From the NCBI GenBank assembly GCA_034509925.1, contig CM067529.1:6295001-6359000 (forward strand): DNA of 64,000 nucleotides, given 5' to 3'. The DNA comes from Hirudinaria manillensis. Its lineage: Eukaryota; Annelida; Clitellata; Hirudinida; Hirudinidae. The notes beneath the pieces were generated by a model, which saw only the letters and a list, made by a program, of their open reading frames with translations, had not been told where the DNA came from and did not search any database. Positions 26,401 through 38,857 of this stretch are shown one piece after another; positions within the stretch are counted from its first letter, which is position 1; each line of letters begins with the position of its first letter. The position numbers and the translations under genes are program-made.

Positions 26401-28909
26401 ATGTTAATTGTTCGTCTTAATGAGATAAGATCTCATTATCCTCTGCTAATCAATAGAGGAGCCCTTGAATGATTCATAATGTTTTGAACGGAGAACAGCA
26501 GCGTGGTAGAAACACATGCATCATCACTATCATCATCATCCACGATGATTGATATGAACTCACAACAGGCTCATAAACATGGAATGAACTGTTGGAAATC
26601 AAATCCACCTCAATGAAGCTGAGCATAAATGGGCATATGCATGCATGTATATTTATATGCATATTAATATACAAATTGCATTGAATAAACAAAAATTTGG
26701 AATTTCTTCACAATCTATAATCAAAGTTGTTTTGATTGGAAATACCACGATTTAAATGTTTAATTTAGTCAGAAATAAAGATTTAATTAAAGAAAAAAAA
26801 CGAATATTCGCTGAAAAGACAATCCATCGCAACATAATATTTTATTGTTTTGTAGGAAGCACCAGAAAGTGACGCGTAGTAGAAAGGAGAAATAAAAAAA
26901 AAATATGGAGCTCACAATGGCTGGCAGGTGATTCGATGGAGGCCTGCTATCGTCCTTCATAAGCTCAGAATTGTGATGGTCTTTGCAGCATTTGTCACTT
27001 GGAATCCAAGCAAGCGAATCTTCAACCATTAAAAGGCACAATTGATCTGCTGTCGTGAGCCATTCTCTTGTTTCCCATGGTTTGTTATCGTATTCAACAA
27101 GTATCTGAAACGTGTCAAGGTGGACATTGTTTATGAACGACTCGAACGTTTACGTATTGAAATGATTACAGATGAAAATTAAATAAAATATGATTTTTTG
27201 TAATAGCTGTGTATGAATCAAACGCATCGCGTTCTATTCTTGTAATGGTGATGGTGGTGTTTTGGTCTACAACGAATCTCCTGCGCACTTAAGTCCACCC
27301 GCTAAATCCAGGTAAAAATCAATCCAGGTGCTCGAAGTTGGCAAAGTAGCAGATGCGTAATGATTGGTTATTCATCTTAGCCAATAGGAAGGAAGTAAAC
27401 AAGGAGTCTTCTTCGAATCCAGTTCGAGACTATTCCTAAGTAATGATCTTGTTTATTTAAGACGAAGCTTATGATCATAATGAGCATCTCGACAATTAGG
27501 TTTCATCTTCCAAACAATTGTTTATTTCAGTATATTTGCTCATTAGAATTATTTCAAATGAATAGCGGCTCGTCGATAATCAAAATTAAACTTTGAAGCC
27601 CTTCCTTACGTCAAGGGTCAATCGAGATTTAATCACTTCAAATAGCCAGGGGCAGATGCCCTGACGGAATAAAGTGTAAAGTTCAAAGAATGAAAAAAGC
27701 AACAATGGACAAGCTCTGAAATCAATCAACACGAATTGATAATCAATCTGAATTGATAATAGGTACCCTAAGTTTGGACGTTGATAAACTCCACCCCCAG
27801 CAAACAAAACACATACACGTCTGCATCTAGCAATTTGCATGTCTCTTTTTACAGGTTTGTGCTAAGTTGTGGAAAGATCATGATTAATAAAACTACGCAT
27901 CCGTCCATACAATGACGACCTTGCTTTGAATTTTTAAAATTAAGAACTTCGAAAATGGGCTGCATGAAAATTAAAATGTCAACAATAATATTTCAAAACT
28001 GATTCAATTAAAGCATCTCATTTTACAGGTCAGACACATGCTTTAGAGTTATGGTAATGAAATCCGCTCTAGACACAGCTCCATAATTGATGCCTGCCTC
28101 AATGAAGAAAACATCAGCCAATGTTGTTGACACTTTAAGCTCTTTAGACTGCTGCTGAAAGCCCAGTGCATGCTAACAACTTGAGATTCATATTCATGTG
28201 CAAATAATTAGTCCAAATGTCTTGCTATTTATGCACTGAAGCTATGTAAAACGTTTTTAAGGACCTAACTAGATAAAAAAAAAGCAGCTATGAATTTCGA
28301 ATATCACTTCACTTTCAACTGTATAGCAAGTACTTTAAGTTTTTAAAGAGTTTAAAATGAACAAGATATGATGTGAATTGATATAAAATGTGTTTAGGCA
28401 AGTCCATATGCAAATCATATATTAATCTTTGTAAAGTATCTCGATGTAACCTTCACATTGAAATAAAACAAATCAATGAAATAAAACTTTTTCGCAGGGA
28501 TGTTACTCTACAGTACTTTAAACATACACATACATTAGTAGTACATGTAGTTCAGTAAGTTAGTTTAACTGCAGATGATGATTATGTAAGTCAAAAAGAA
28601 ACTTTAAAGAAACACTACTTTTGTCAACAGATGTACTCCTTAATTCGAAAAGTTACGAAAATCATTTAAAAAACCTAGAGCATCAAATCAAACAAAGTCC
28701 ATTTAACACAACCAAATACTTACCTGATGTGATTCTTCGTTTAAATCTTTTGAGGTGATCGCTCTAATAATTCCTCGTTTCAACTCGTGGTTTTCAAGCT
28801 CCGATATTCCATTTTCAAGCTCAGTGCACTCACGTAAAGTATTTCTTAACGATTTTTCAAAGCATATAAATCGTTTCCCAACGAGTTCATCCTTGACTTT
28901 CAAAGCCAT
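14468..28909 (-). CDS. JMJD1C: JMJD1C/KDM3-family JmjC-domain protein, 21 exons, iron site altered
   Basis: Nuclear chromatin protein of the KDM3 (H3K9 demethylase) family, about 2,150 residues (human JMJD1C about 2,540). Exons: 28909-28724, 27104-26916, 26102-25986, 25355-25149, 24696-24612, 22203-22070, 22007-21405, 21306-20663, 20600-20492, 20347-18870, 18256-17926, 17810-17660, 17482-17364, 17298-17081, 17011-16604, 16536-16248, 16160-15761, 15578-15353, 15284-14917, 14746-14630, 14548-14468. The JMJD1C-type N-terminus is clear (ELVGKRFICF, ILVEYDNKPWETREWL, VGFRIRVYR, TQWFTAVIK, VVTSLLNG). The middle is disordered, with a poly-Ser tract and the KKAWLKRY motif. Then come the KDM3 zinc-finger elements (CHEVTPRLIKCRECR, MCDVCDIALFNVHCVCTKCG) and the JmjC domain (WSKGLPILASK, FWEGFEKV, EFRDMLPNQFENL, FNLTSRLPDFFAKPDLGPRL, PGVVWHIF, VFVPAGCYHQV, MNTIYHATKDSLAV). 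The HxD/E iron motif reads KIE, so demethylase activity is doubtful; the distal His is kept. All joins keep phase except exon 12 to 13 (see findings). Confidence 0.93.
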
Positions 28910-29390
28910 TTAACCAGAAATTCAAAATCGCAAACCCTTTCGAATAGCCCAACACACATTATAAAAACGGAATTAAATGAAAACTCTTTCCGAAATTAAA
29001 CTAAGGTATCGAGCGAGCTAACCATAACCATGAAACAAGATCAACGGAAACTGTATCTATCAGCTGAGAAATGCCTAGTTGCTGCCTGCAAAAGCCTTGA
29101 ACGTTAAATGCCTTTACAACTAGGCTGCGTTTTATTTGTTCAAGAGCGTAAACAACTCCCTGCATGTGAGTCACTTAAAGCAGCGAAATTTAAATTTGGC
29201 GATTGTCCGAGGGCATCATTTAAATATCGCCAGCATCACGAGCAACTTCAGATTTGTTACACGACTTTATTCGGCTAGTTACTTTAACGCTCACCATTTC
29301 ACGACCAGGTTGTCTATCCATTTTAGAACTTTATTGATACATCAAAACACGCCCCTAGACGCATGGGGGGAACAATGTTTCGAAAGGGTA
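28910..29390. promoter_or_regulatory. 481-bp interval between the GLS-like stop and the JMJD1C start
   Basis: This short gap must hold both the 3' end of the glutaminase-like gene and the 5' region of the JMJD1C gene, since both are on the minus strand. No core promoter element is decisive. Confidence 0.4.
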
Positions 29391-32300
29391 TTATTTAGCT
29401 CTGTTTTCAAGAAACGATTGTACTTGCTTCTGTTGATGTCGTTTAGCTTCATCTAATGGAGTGTAGCCCCATCTATCAACAGCGTGTAAGGGCGCTTGGC
29501 AGACATCCACAAGGAACTTTACGCAATCCAAATGTCCCTCCGAAGAAGCAACGTGGAGAGCTGTCCTGCCATCATAATCACTAAGATCGGCTTTCACACC
29601 AATATTGTGAAGTTTCTCTAAAGACTGTTTGTCGCCTCTGTGAAATATTAACACTGTTGTAGAGGTATTCACAAAATTTTAATGGGAATTTCAAATCCAC
29701 TGTGAGTTGTTGATTGAAAGCAGACTTGCACTTTACAAAAGAAAATATTAATGGAAAATATCACAAAACTCAACAAGAAGTTGAGCTTAATTGTAACCTA
29801 TATGCATAGTGTATCATCTGACCAATGAAAGCTGCCCTGGCAAATGATTTGTGACCACCTAGATATATTTGCTGAGACTTCAGGCATGGAGAGTTAAACT
29901 TGTGAAGAGAGAATCTAGAGCACATTAATCATTGCTAAGGAAATTCAATAAAGATTTGTGGCAACAATAATCTTATAAGTGGTTTAGTATTGAAGGGACT
30001 TATCAAACATTGGATATTGTTGTGACTGCAATGCATCTAATGTCTAACAAACATTTCCACTCAATTAAATAACTGTCGAAACCTCCTGGTAAGTTCTTTG
30101 CAAAACTGCAAAGACCTGACACTGTTCCCAAATTTGTCAAGAGATGGTGACCACAAACATAATCCCATCACCCCATTGATTACAACCATGGTCATGCCAG
30201 ACGAAGAAGACACGACCGGAAGGCGAATGGATCTTGAAAATTGGGAAGAGGACTGCATATACGTCAAAATGTTTCTCACTGCCAAAGGATCCAGTTTTGG
30301 CAAATAACTATCGCTCACAGGGCATCTAGAATTAAAGAAATATTTTGTTCCTAAGGTGTATATTAATGATTCAAAACCTAATTAATCAGTAGCAGCAAAA
30401 AATAATTAAAATTACCTGCCATAATTAGCCAAAGTGGCAGCCATAAGCGCACCAGTTTGCACATCAACTGAGAAGCAATTTGTTTGAAGTTGTAATGTTA
30501 CACAGTCATCCAACTTGGAACCTGGAGCATGGAGGAAGGCAACTTCTAACAATTTTTACTGAGTCATTTAATCTAACTGTTAGCACTTTAGACTTTCTAC
30601 TTTTTGCTTCAATATGTGTTCATTTATTTTCATGCTATTTAATTATAATTAGAAAATTACATTGGGTTGGCTTTATAATTCTCTTCCTAAAGCTCATTTA
30701 AAAAAGGGCATTGAGTGTTAGCATCAGAGGATATTGTGGGATAAATTAAGTCAAACTTGAAGACATTCAATGACTAAAGATTCTTCATAAAGATCCAGAA
30801 CCAGTTTTTGCATAACATGAAGAGATGTGCTGAACTAGAGTTATGCTAAGACTTTCAATGTTATTAGTCAGGAAGAAATGTTTGACGAGTGCTGAATTCT
30901 TTGGGATACATTCATGAGCCATATGCGAATCTGTGGTGCTGAAATGATGATATCTTCCATTGCCAAAGATAAAGCTATGAATTGGGAAGGTATACCTCAT
31001 GAAGTGCGTGAAACTGGAAACAGAACTTTGGAAGACTCCATCACCATAGCGACTAAGATCAGTTTAACTCTTGCCTATGTTTATAAATTGCTTCCCATCA
31101 TTGAGGTATCCAAAAGATCAAAAGCTTGCCATAAAGTCATCAGAACTGTCTATTTATTCTTGCTGACTGAAATGATATCATCCACACTAGTAACATGTAC
31201 AATTCTGACAAAATGGACAGCAGAAAGAAAATTTCAACTTCCAAAAAATTTACTTTGAAGCCTTTAGTTTAGTGATTTGGACCTAACTAGTAGAACCTAA
31301 CACAAATTAAAATAAAATACTCCAAATTCAATAAAGTATTATGCAAATGGTTAAACTGAGAAGGCAAAAAATCAAACCACATTGTAATTTGAAGTAATTT
31401 ATTTTGGTAAGTAATGACTTTATTATTAAATGCAAAACCTTCTGGAAATAGATTTCCATTGGCAAGATGGTGAGCAACAGACTTTGTCTTGTGAGACCAA
31501 GTGCAGGCTACATCAAAAACTTCCTTGCTATATTTTAAGTCACCATTTCCACTCAAAAGTTGTTTGTAATCGTTCAAAATATGTGAGAATTCCTCTCCCT
31601 CGATGGGTGCACATTTGAGCAACAATGATGAAATCAACAGAGATCCCATGATATTAAGAGGAATTGAGCAACGTAAAGAATCACTTACAAAGGGATTAGC
31701 ACACGATACCTCTTTATCAATAAATCTAAAATCAGAGCAAATTTTCTAAACATTTTGCAACAAGGAATGTTTAGAGCAGTTATACCTATGGACTTCCCCA
31801 AAGCCAAGATGCTTGACAGCAAACGCATAATTAAATGGCCAACTGCATGAATGTAGAGGGCAAAGGACATCAAAATCTCCAATATCATGTCGTTGACCAT
31901 CCACAGTGCACACAGAAACCCCCCAATAGTCAGAACCACTGATGCCATAGTTAAAATACTTTGATGTATTCTCTGGATATGGCCAATGCGACACTGTTCC
32001 CAATGAATTGGTCCGACATTCCTGATAAATATCGTTCAAATGCTTGCAAAATAGACCAAAATCTGGTATTACAAAATCATCACAAATGGCTTTCTGTATT
32101 AAAGGTTCTTTTCCATTAACGATCAACTTAAAGGTTTCAAAATCCATTTTATCTAAATCAGTCGTCAATTTTTTTTCTTCAGCTCTTTCACGAATCATGA
32201 CCAGCCGTGGATCGTTAATCCGCATACCAGAAGAACCCATGTTTCTCATTAGGCCATTAAGAGAAACGGTTTCCCCATCTTGCAGTAAATCAAACAACTT

Positions 32301-32498
32301 TTTCACATATTGATTCAAATGTTCCCTGTTTTCGAAGTCCTGGTTTGGAGTAAGCCCGGATAAACGACGCAAGAAAATGGAACTTCCTAAAGAACCATAA
32401 CTACCTACAATGCTTTTTCCTCCGAAACGGCAATATGATAAAGGTCTCATGCGAAAATATATCTTTTGTACATGTGTCCCCATACCAAGCAGCATCAT
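29391..32498 (-). CDS. GLS: glutaminase-like protein with ankyrin tail; active site degenerate
   Basis: Homologue of kidney-type mitochondrial glutaminase. Exons: 32498-31786, 31725-31439, 30521-30416, 30325 to about 30072, then 29637-29391; one small exon near 29,880-29,800 may be missing from this model. The N-terminus is basic and Ser/Arg rich, as in mitochondrial presequences (VQKIYFRMRPLSYCRFGGKS). The EF-hand-like region, the core WGVSVCTVDGQRHDIGD, LMAATLANYGR, PLAVRNILTYM and the block LWSPSLDKFGNSVRSLQFC are kept. The C-terminal ankyrin pair is also kept (DYDGRTALHVASSEGHLDCV, DRWGYTPLDEA). By contrast the Ser-x-x-Lys motif reads SCSW, the family PMVNAGA reads PLNIMGS, and the block equivalent to SERESGDRN reads ACTWSHKTK. 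Known glutaminases need these residues to bind and hydrolyse glutamine. I infer a pseudoenzyme, perhaps a filament or regulatory partner. No stop or frameshift breaks it. Confidence 0.9.
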
Positions 32499-33581
32499 TC
32501 TTAATCTAAAATTACGATCATTATCAGATTACATGATAATGTTTAACTGACGAGTCGCGCTTGGTTTTTAAGTGGTTACGTGGTTCTTCTCTTTTTAATC
32601 ACAGTAATATTTTACGGCACGTTTAAATCGCATTTTCTTTCAGCAGGCAACAATAATTTTAATGTTAATAATATTGCCGTTTAAATACCATACTTGGTGC
32701 ACTTATAAACATTTACAGATGTTTTTATGCAAAGAGTGGTTTTAGGCTTTAATATCGTGACAAATAATTATATTGAAACCAAATTTATCCAGTTAATTAA
32801 TGAGCAAAGATACAAAAGGCAAAAATAACGATTGATTGCAATCCAGGGGATCCAAAGACCAAGAAATAAACTGTTAAGGTTTCCTTGCAGATCACTGATT
32901 TGTTTTATTTGTTCTATACATGAATACATTTATGCACTTAAAATAACATAACACTGCCAAATTCAATTTCAATACTGATGTTCAATCCGACAATATTTTA
33001 AATAGGATGGATTAAACACAGTATTGCAAAATACTCATATTTTATCAACGGTCTTATAAAACGCAAGATGTTTTTCAAAACTTTGTAATTGATCGTTGTG
33101 CTACATTCTAAATTTATATTGTGAAAAAAATTATTTCATAGATTTAACGATGCATCACCTCGCTTCCTGGTTTTCTCTTTATGCGGGATTATGGTGAAAA
33201 TGAAGCTTGGACTTTAATCATTCGAATTTATAATGCTACAAACATTAAAAAATAACTGATTGTTGTGATAGCAGTACACAATCCTTGAAGAACATAATTC
33301 TCGGTCCCCTTGTGTCTGTATAAACATTGCAACGAATTAACAGGTGTAGCCGGTATAGTAACGGTATAAATAATTCGGTTCGGTAGGAGTACTAGGGATT
33401 ATGGCGCTAGACCTTTAAGCAGTGGAAATATCGCTTCGAAAACTCAAAAAACGACTTTAAAGTAAAAGCTCAAAAACCGATTTTAAAGTAAAAACCGAAT
33501 TTTAAGTTTGAGTTATAGTTAGACGATTAACGTAATAAGAAATCCTAGATGCCTTTATAACCTCTAAATTTATTTCGACAG
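32499..33581. promoter_or_regulatory. divergent promoter interval between GLS-like gene and MGAT2
   Basis: The two genes are transcribed away from each other from this 1.1-kb AT-rich gap. A TATA-like GGTATAAATA lies near 33,362, pointing toward MGAT2. A 26-bp direct repeat follows at about 33,444-33,510. Confidence 0.45.
33444..33512. repeat. 26-bp tandem direct repeat, about 2.5 copies
   Basis: The unit is close to CTCAAAAACCGATTTTAAAG followed by TAAAAG. Copies differ at a few positions. It lies 70-140 bp upstream of the MGAT2 start codon. Confidence 0.7.
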
Positions 33582-36500
33582 ATGGGAAAATCATATAGAA
33601 ATGGATTTCAGTTAAACAAATATGAAATTAAATCAACTCCAAAAAAGCTGGTCAAAACTATTTTTTTGATATCAATTTTCGGATTTTTGCTAACCAACAT
33701 CAGCTTTTTGATTGGTGACCGAAGTTTATCCGATGTGAGTTTGGAAGTTTCTATTTTTATGTTGTAGTTCACCAGTTAGGTGTGCTTTCAAGTATATTTC
33801 TGGCAGTGAAAAGCTTTGGATGCTCTGGTCTAAATATTAATTCTTTTGGACCTAAGTGTAGATATAATGTATATTAAACTATATAATGCTAAAGGGAAAA
33901 TTCTGCCATATTGCATTTATCACAACTTAATTGCTTCTCTTATTATATGCTAACTTTGCACCACTGTTAAAAGGATTCTGAGGATTATATCCTGATGAGC
34001 AATGAATCACGTGAAGAAGATAGAGTGAGGTTCCTTGCAGACAAAGAAAAGCGTCAACACATTGTCAATCATTTGAAGTTTGCAGACAGTCACAAAGAGT
34101 TTGGTCTCACTTCTAATCTAACCTCTGGATTAAAAGGAAACAATTTGACATTAAATTCAAGTCACTGGATGTTTTTGGACCATGTTCACAAGATTGATCC
34201 TGTGCTACTAGAAATCAAAAACATCATTTGGGAGTCTAACAAACTTCAACATGTTTTGAATCTTCACAAGTAAGTTAATTTGCTTATTTGGGAGCAATTT
34301 TTTTTAATATTTTGAAAATATTGCTTCTTAAGCACAACATTTTCTTGTTTATTTAGTGAAGTGATTCACATCCTCATCTTCTCCATTTTATTGAAAATTT
34401 TTATCACAAGCAGTTAAAAAGGTTCCATTTCAGTGAGCAATATTTGCAGCTAAAAGTGCACTGAATTTGGATTGTAATTGTGTTTTATTTATACATCACC
34501 ATTTGCATAGCAAATGAGGAGCTTTTTGATTTATACAGTGCTCCTCCCTGAGGGTCTGAGTGATGCCATGGGTCAGGTTGCAAACACAAACACTTATGTG
34601 CCTTATAGAGGCACTTTGTGGTAGCAAAGGATGGGTGTTGAACTTGTAATGACTGTTGCTTTTTACTGTTTTGGCCATCCTATACTAAATGTACAAAGAT
34701 AATTAAAAATTATTTAAATTAATAATTATTCAAAAAGCCATCCTTACTTATTAATGTAATATTTAATAAATAGAATTTGATTTAATTGCTTTTTCACAAA
34801 AGGTTTGATCTACCAACGAGCGAGTCTTCAACAGTCATAGTGGTTCAAGTACACAACAGGACAGAATATTTGGAGCATCTCATTGATTCTTTGAGGAATG
34901 CCAAAGATATTTCAAAGACTCTCCTGATTTTCAGCCATGATCACTACTCCACCCAATTGAATGACATTGTCCAATCTATTGACTTCTGTCCTGTTAGTTT
35001 ATGTTGTGTTCTTTAGGCAAATATTTAAGTCTCTAACATTCTGTTTAATTAACGAGTGTTAAGACGTTAATGATCCATAAAAATTATCGCAATACTGCAA
35101 TTGTAATCGCAATACTGTAAATTGTTATCCCCGTTCAAATGTTATTATCTAATCGGAAAGTTATTAAAGGATTAAAGTCCTACTTTTTGATAAGAAAAGT
35201 TGAGTTTCTATTTTTTATGATAACAGGTCATGCAAATATTTTATCCCTATTCGCAACAACTGTACCAACGAGAATTTCCCGGAGAAGACCCCAGAGATTG
35301 TCCGAGGGACGTCACGAGAGAAAAGTAGTTTTTAAACTTCTTGTTTCTTTGATTGTCAATTCGTTCGGTCCTGGATGGAGAGAATAGTTTGTTTCATAAC
35401 GATTGATATTGTTAAGATCGCAAGGACAAGATGTTATCACAACAATTTATTGAGAATCAATAAGAAATGGGGATTAACTTGTCTGCTTCGGTTAAGTAAT
35501 AAGATTTATGGAAGTTTATGGAAGCTGAACTTGCCAGTTAATGTTATCTTTTTCTCTCAAGTTTGTTAAATTTCAGAGCTCAGGAGTTGAATTGTTTGAA
35601 CAAGAACTTTCCTGACAAGTATGGCCATTACAGGGAAGCCAAGTACACACAGACCAAGCATCATTGGTTTTGGAAGGTTATTTGAACAACTTCATCACCT
35701 CCCGTCTGATTTTTAGGCAGCAATTGATATTGATTTATGATGATAATTATTATTTTTATTATTATTATGTCTGCATTCCATCACATCAGTCCAAGTAACC
35801 GGTGGTTATCATTATCAATGTTGGCTTGAGACGTGTGTTTAAGGCTTTAAACACAAATATAATTGTCACTGGTGAAACTTGGGTGCATCTAAGCTAGCTG
35901 AATGTGAAAGTAATTGTTTGAATAATTGTCATAAAAGTGATGACAATACATTATAATAAAATATTATAACTAAAATATAACAGCATTGCTGACTTGTTGC
36001 TTGAGTGATCCAAAGTTAGTATGTTAAACTCTAGAGTTTAATATGTATTAAGACATTTATTAAGATAATTTTTACATTTTTATTTTCAAACATAAAAGGA
36101 TTTCCATGGCTGAGATTAAGTCAGTGCATTATCAATTATATCAATATTATTGTTTGATCCAGCACGATTGATCGTTTTTGCTTCATCACCATATTTGAAA
36201 TTAGAAATTCATGTCATCCTTTAATTTTCATAATTTTCAATTCAAAATATTCGAACATCTCGACTTTCTCACGAATGCAATTTCCTAGCGAACAAAACCC
36301 GGCAAAACCGAAAACAAAAAAAGAAATCGTTAAAGTTTGCGAGCCTTCCACGCACGATACGTAATTTCATTGTCGACATCAATTGCCACTGCACGATGTT
36401 CATGGTAAAGGTATCAACAGCTGGTAAATAGATGTCGACCGGTTTTGATGATGATGTCGTGATTTCGAGATAATTCTTAGCGACCGACGTTTACTCGATT

Positions 36501-38483
36501 TCCAGTTGAATCACGTCTTCGATCACTTGGATGTCACGAGACTGTTCGACGGTTTGTTCCTTTTCATCGAAGAGGACCATTACCTTGCCGAGGATTTCGT
36601 ACCCGTCCTTCACATGATGCACAGACTCAGACTGAGGTGATCCGTCGACGACGAGTTTCCCATTTCATCCGTCGAGTCTTGATTTTATCTTCGATCGATT
36701 ATCAGAATGCCTTGAATAAGATTTACTTGAGATCTTTCTTCCTACGAACTGTTTGTTAACTTACATTTCTAAATGTATTTAGAAGTTCGGTCCATCTAGT
36801 TAATGTTTTTAAATAGCCGTTAGAGAAATTAACATAACGATTTCAGATATTTGGTCTGAGTTTCTAAATTATTCATACATTTGCATTTCTGTTGTTTACC
36901 AATTGCTTAAGTTAAGATGATTAATTAATGGTGTTCAGTAGGTATTTTGAAAGTTTATTCAAAACATCATTTTGAGCAGCTCTGAGAATCATAATTTGTC
37001 ATTCAAAGGTCCTGCAAAGATTGCAACGTCCTGACGCTCGGAACTTACGACAAGAAACCAAAGTTTGGAGAAGTAGCAAACAAGGCGAGTTTTAAATGGT
37101 TAAATTTGTCATTTGATCGCATCCACTTAACTGGGGTCGTCAGATTTTTTAAGAAAAATTCTTTTATTTTTTCTTATGTAAATTTAATAAAACTGTAAGG
37201 TTATGTGATTTAAGCAATGAAGTTACTGGAGATCGATTAATAGATTAATCGATTAATTAGAATATTTGTGTAAGTATTTGCTTGTAACTAATCTTGGCCT
37301 CATATGCTGAATCTTAAGCTTGAGTCTTGAGTGCTTTAACCTGTAATCACTTTGGACTTTCATGAGTTAGTTCCATGTATGTAATTAAAGAATTTGTTAT
37401 TGCAAATATGATGATGATTATGATGATGGTGACGATGATGATGATAACGATGACGACGAGGACGATGATGATGATGATGATGACAATAACGATGAATGCT
37501 TTCAACAGGTTGATATCATGAACTGGATATCCTCAAAGCATAACATGGGCATGGCACTAACTAGAGATGTTTGGACTGAAATAAAGAAGTGTGGTTTGGT
37601 GAGTTTCATCCTTTTTCATGAAAATATGTTTGTTTTTTTTTACATAAATTTGGTAATAAATTAATAAAACTTTGAATATAATTTGTTAAACAAAACATAA
37701 TTCTATTAATATTGTTGTAACTGAATCTAGAACAATTAATTAAGATATAACAAATTTAATGTAAATATAAACATATTTGTGGCTAATGAAAGATCTCTAT
37801 TAATATTAAGTAAGGAATTTTTATTGCATTTAATATATTTTCGAAAAATAATGGCTTTTATGACAATAATGACCAGTTATTGAATAAAATATATATTTTA
37901 ATATGTTTTGTTTTAGGCTTTTTGCAGAATGGATGATTACAATTGGGACTGGTCACTGCACTTTGTCAGTCTTAAGTGCATTCCAAACAAGTTGAAAGTC
38001 ATGGTCATGAAGTCTCCTCGGATTTTCCACATCGGAGAATGGTTGGTCTTGTTGTTGTTGTTGTTGTTGTTGTTTTAAATGGTTGGTCTTGTTGTTGTTG
38101 TTTTAAATGGTTGGTCTTGTTGTTGTTGTTTTAAATGGTTCGTCCTGTTGTTTGGAATGGTTGATTCTGTTTTATTTAACGAGTGGGTTGTTGTTGTTGT
38201 GTGGACGTTAGACTCGAGATTGATTGTTTTAATGATGAATGGAGGTACATTTAGAACAATTGCATTCACATTCACTTACTGTTGATTTATGGTTGTCAAA
38301 TGCTTTGCTAGGATTACTTTATTTTTTGTGGTTTTTGTAGTTTTTCTATGCACTTGGATGACATTATGTATGCATTCATAATGCAAATCTTGTCAAATCA
38401 GGTTGGAATTAAATGTTCTGAGGCGAGATGATGAATGAATGAATGAATGAATGAATGAATGAATGAATGAATGAATAAATTAT

Positions 38484-38518
<35 letters not shown>

Positions 38519-38825
38519 TGATTGCGACTCAATTTTACTCAACTCTGCAGAACTTTGTTGAATCATCAAAAACAACACCCAATTCTTAAAACAAATGGCA
38601 ATATAAACGAAACTTACTCAAAGATTGTAAACACCTGTTAACTGCCAGTTTGCACACCCAATCGAACTCTTAACTCAAAGTTCCGCAACGATCCTAAACG
38701 TTTGCGCACGAACAACATTCATTTTAACATCCAACAGATTTTAAGGACAAATTAAATTTTTTTTCTTTCGAAGAAAACTTTGGTTAAAGAGGAATGTTGT
38801 TGATGTATGAAAGTATAAGTTAATT

Positions 38826-38857
<32 letters not shown>

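Noticed and set aside
30914-31258. 114-residue plus-strand frame inside a GLS intron
   Set aside because: No recognisable domain, AT-rich codons; likely chance opening in an intron.
31621-31690. A GTAAGT after NPF (31,689) as a donor in the glutaminase-like gene
   Set aside because: Reading straight through gives the expected number of residues to the conserved ISSLL helix, and no acceptor follows in the needed place, so I treat it as exonic.
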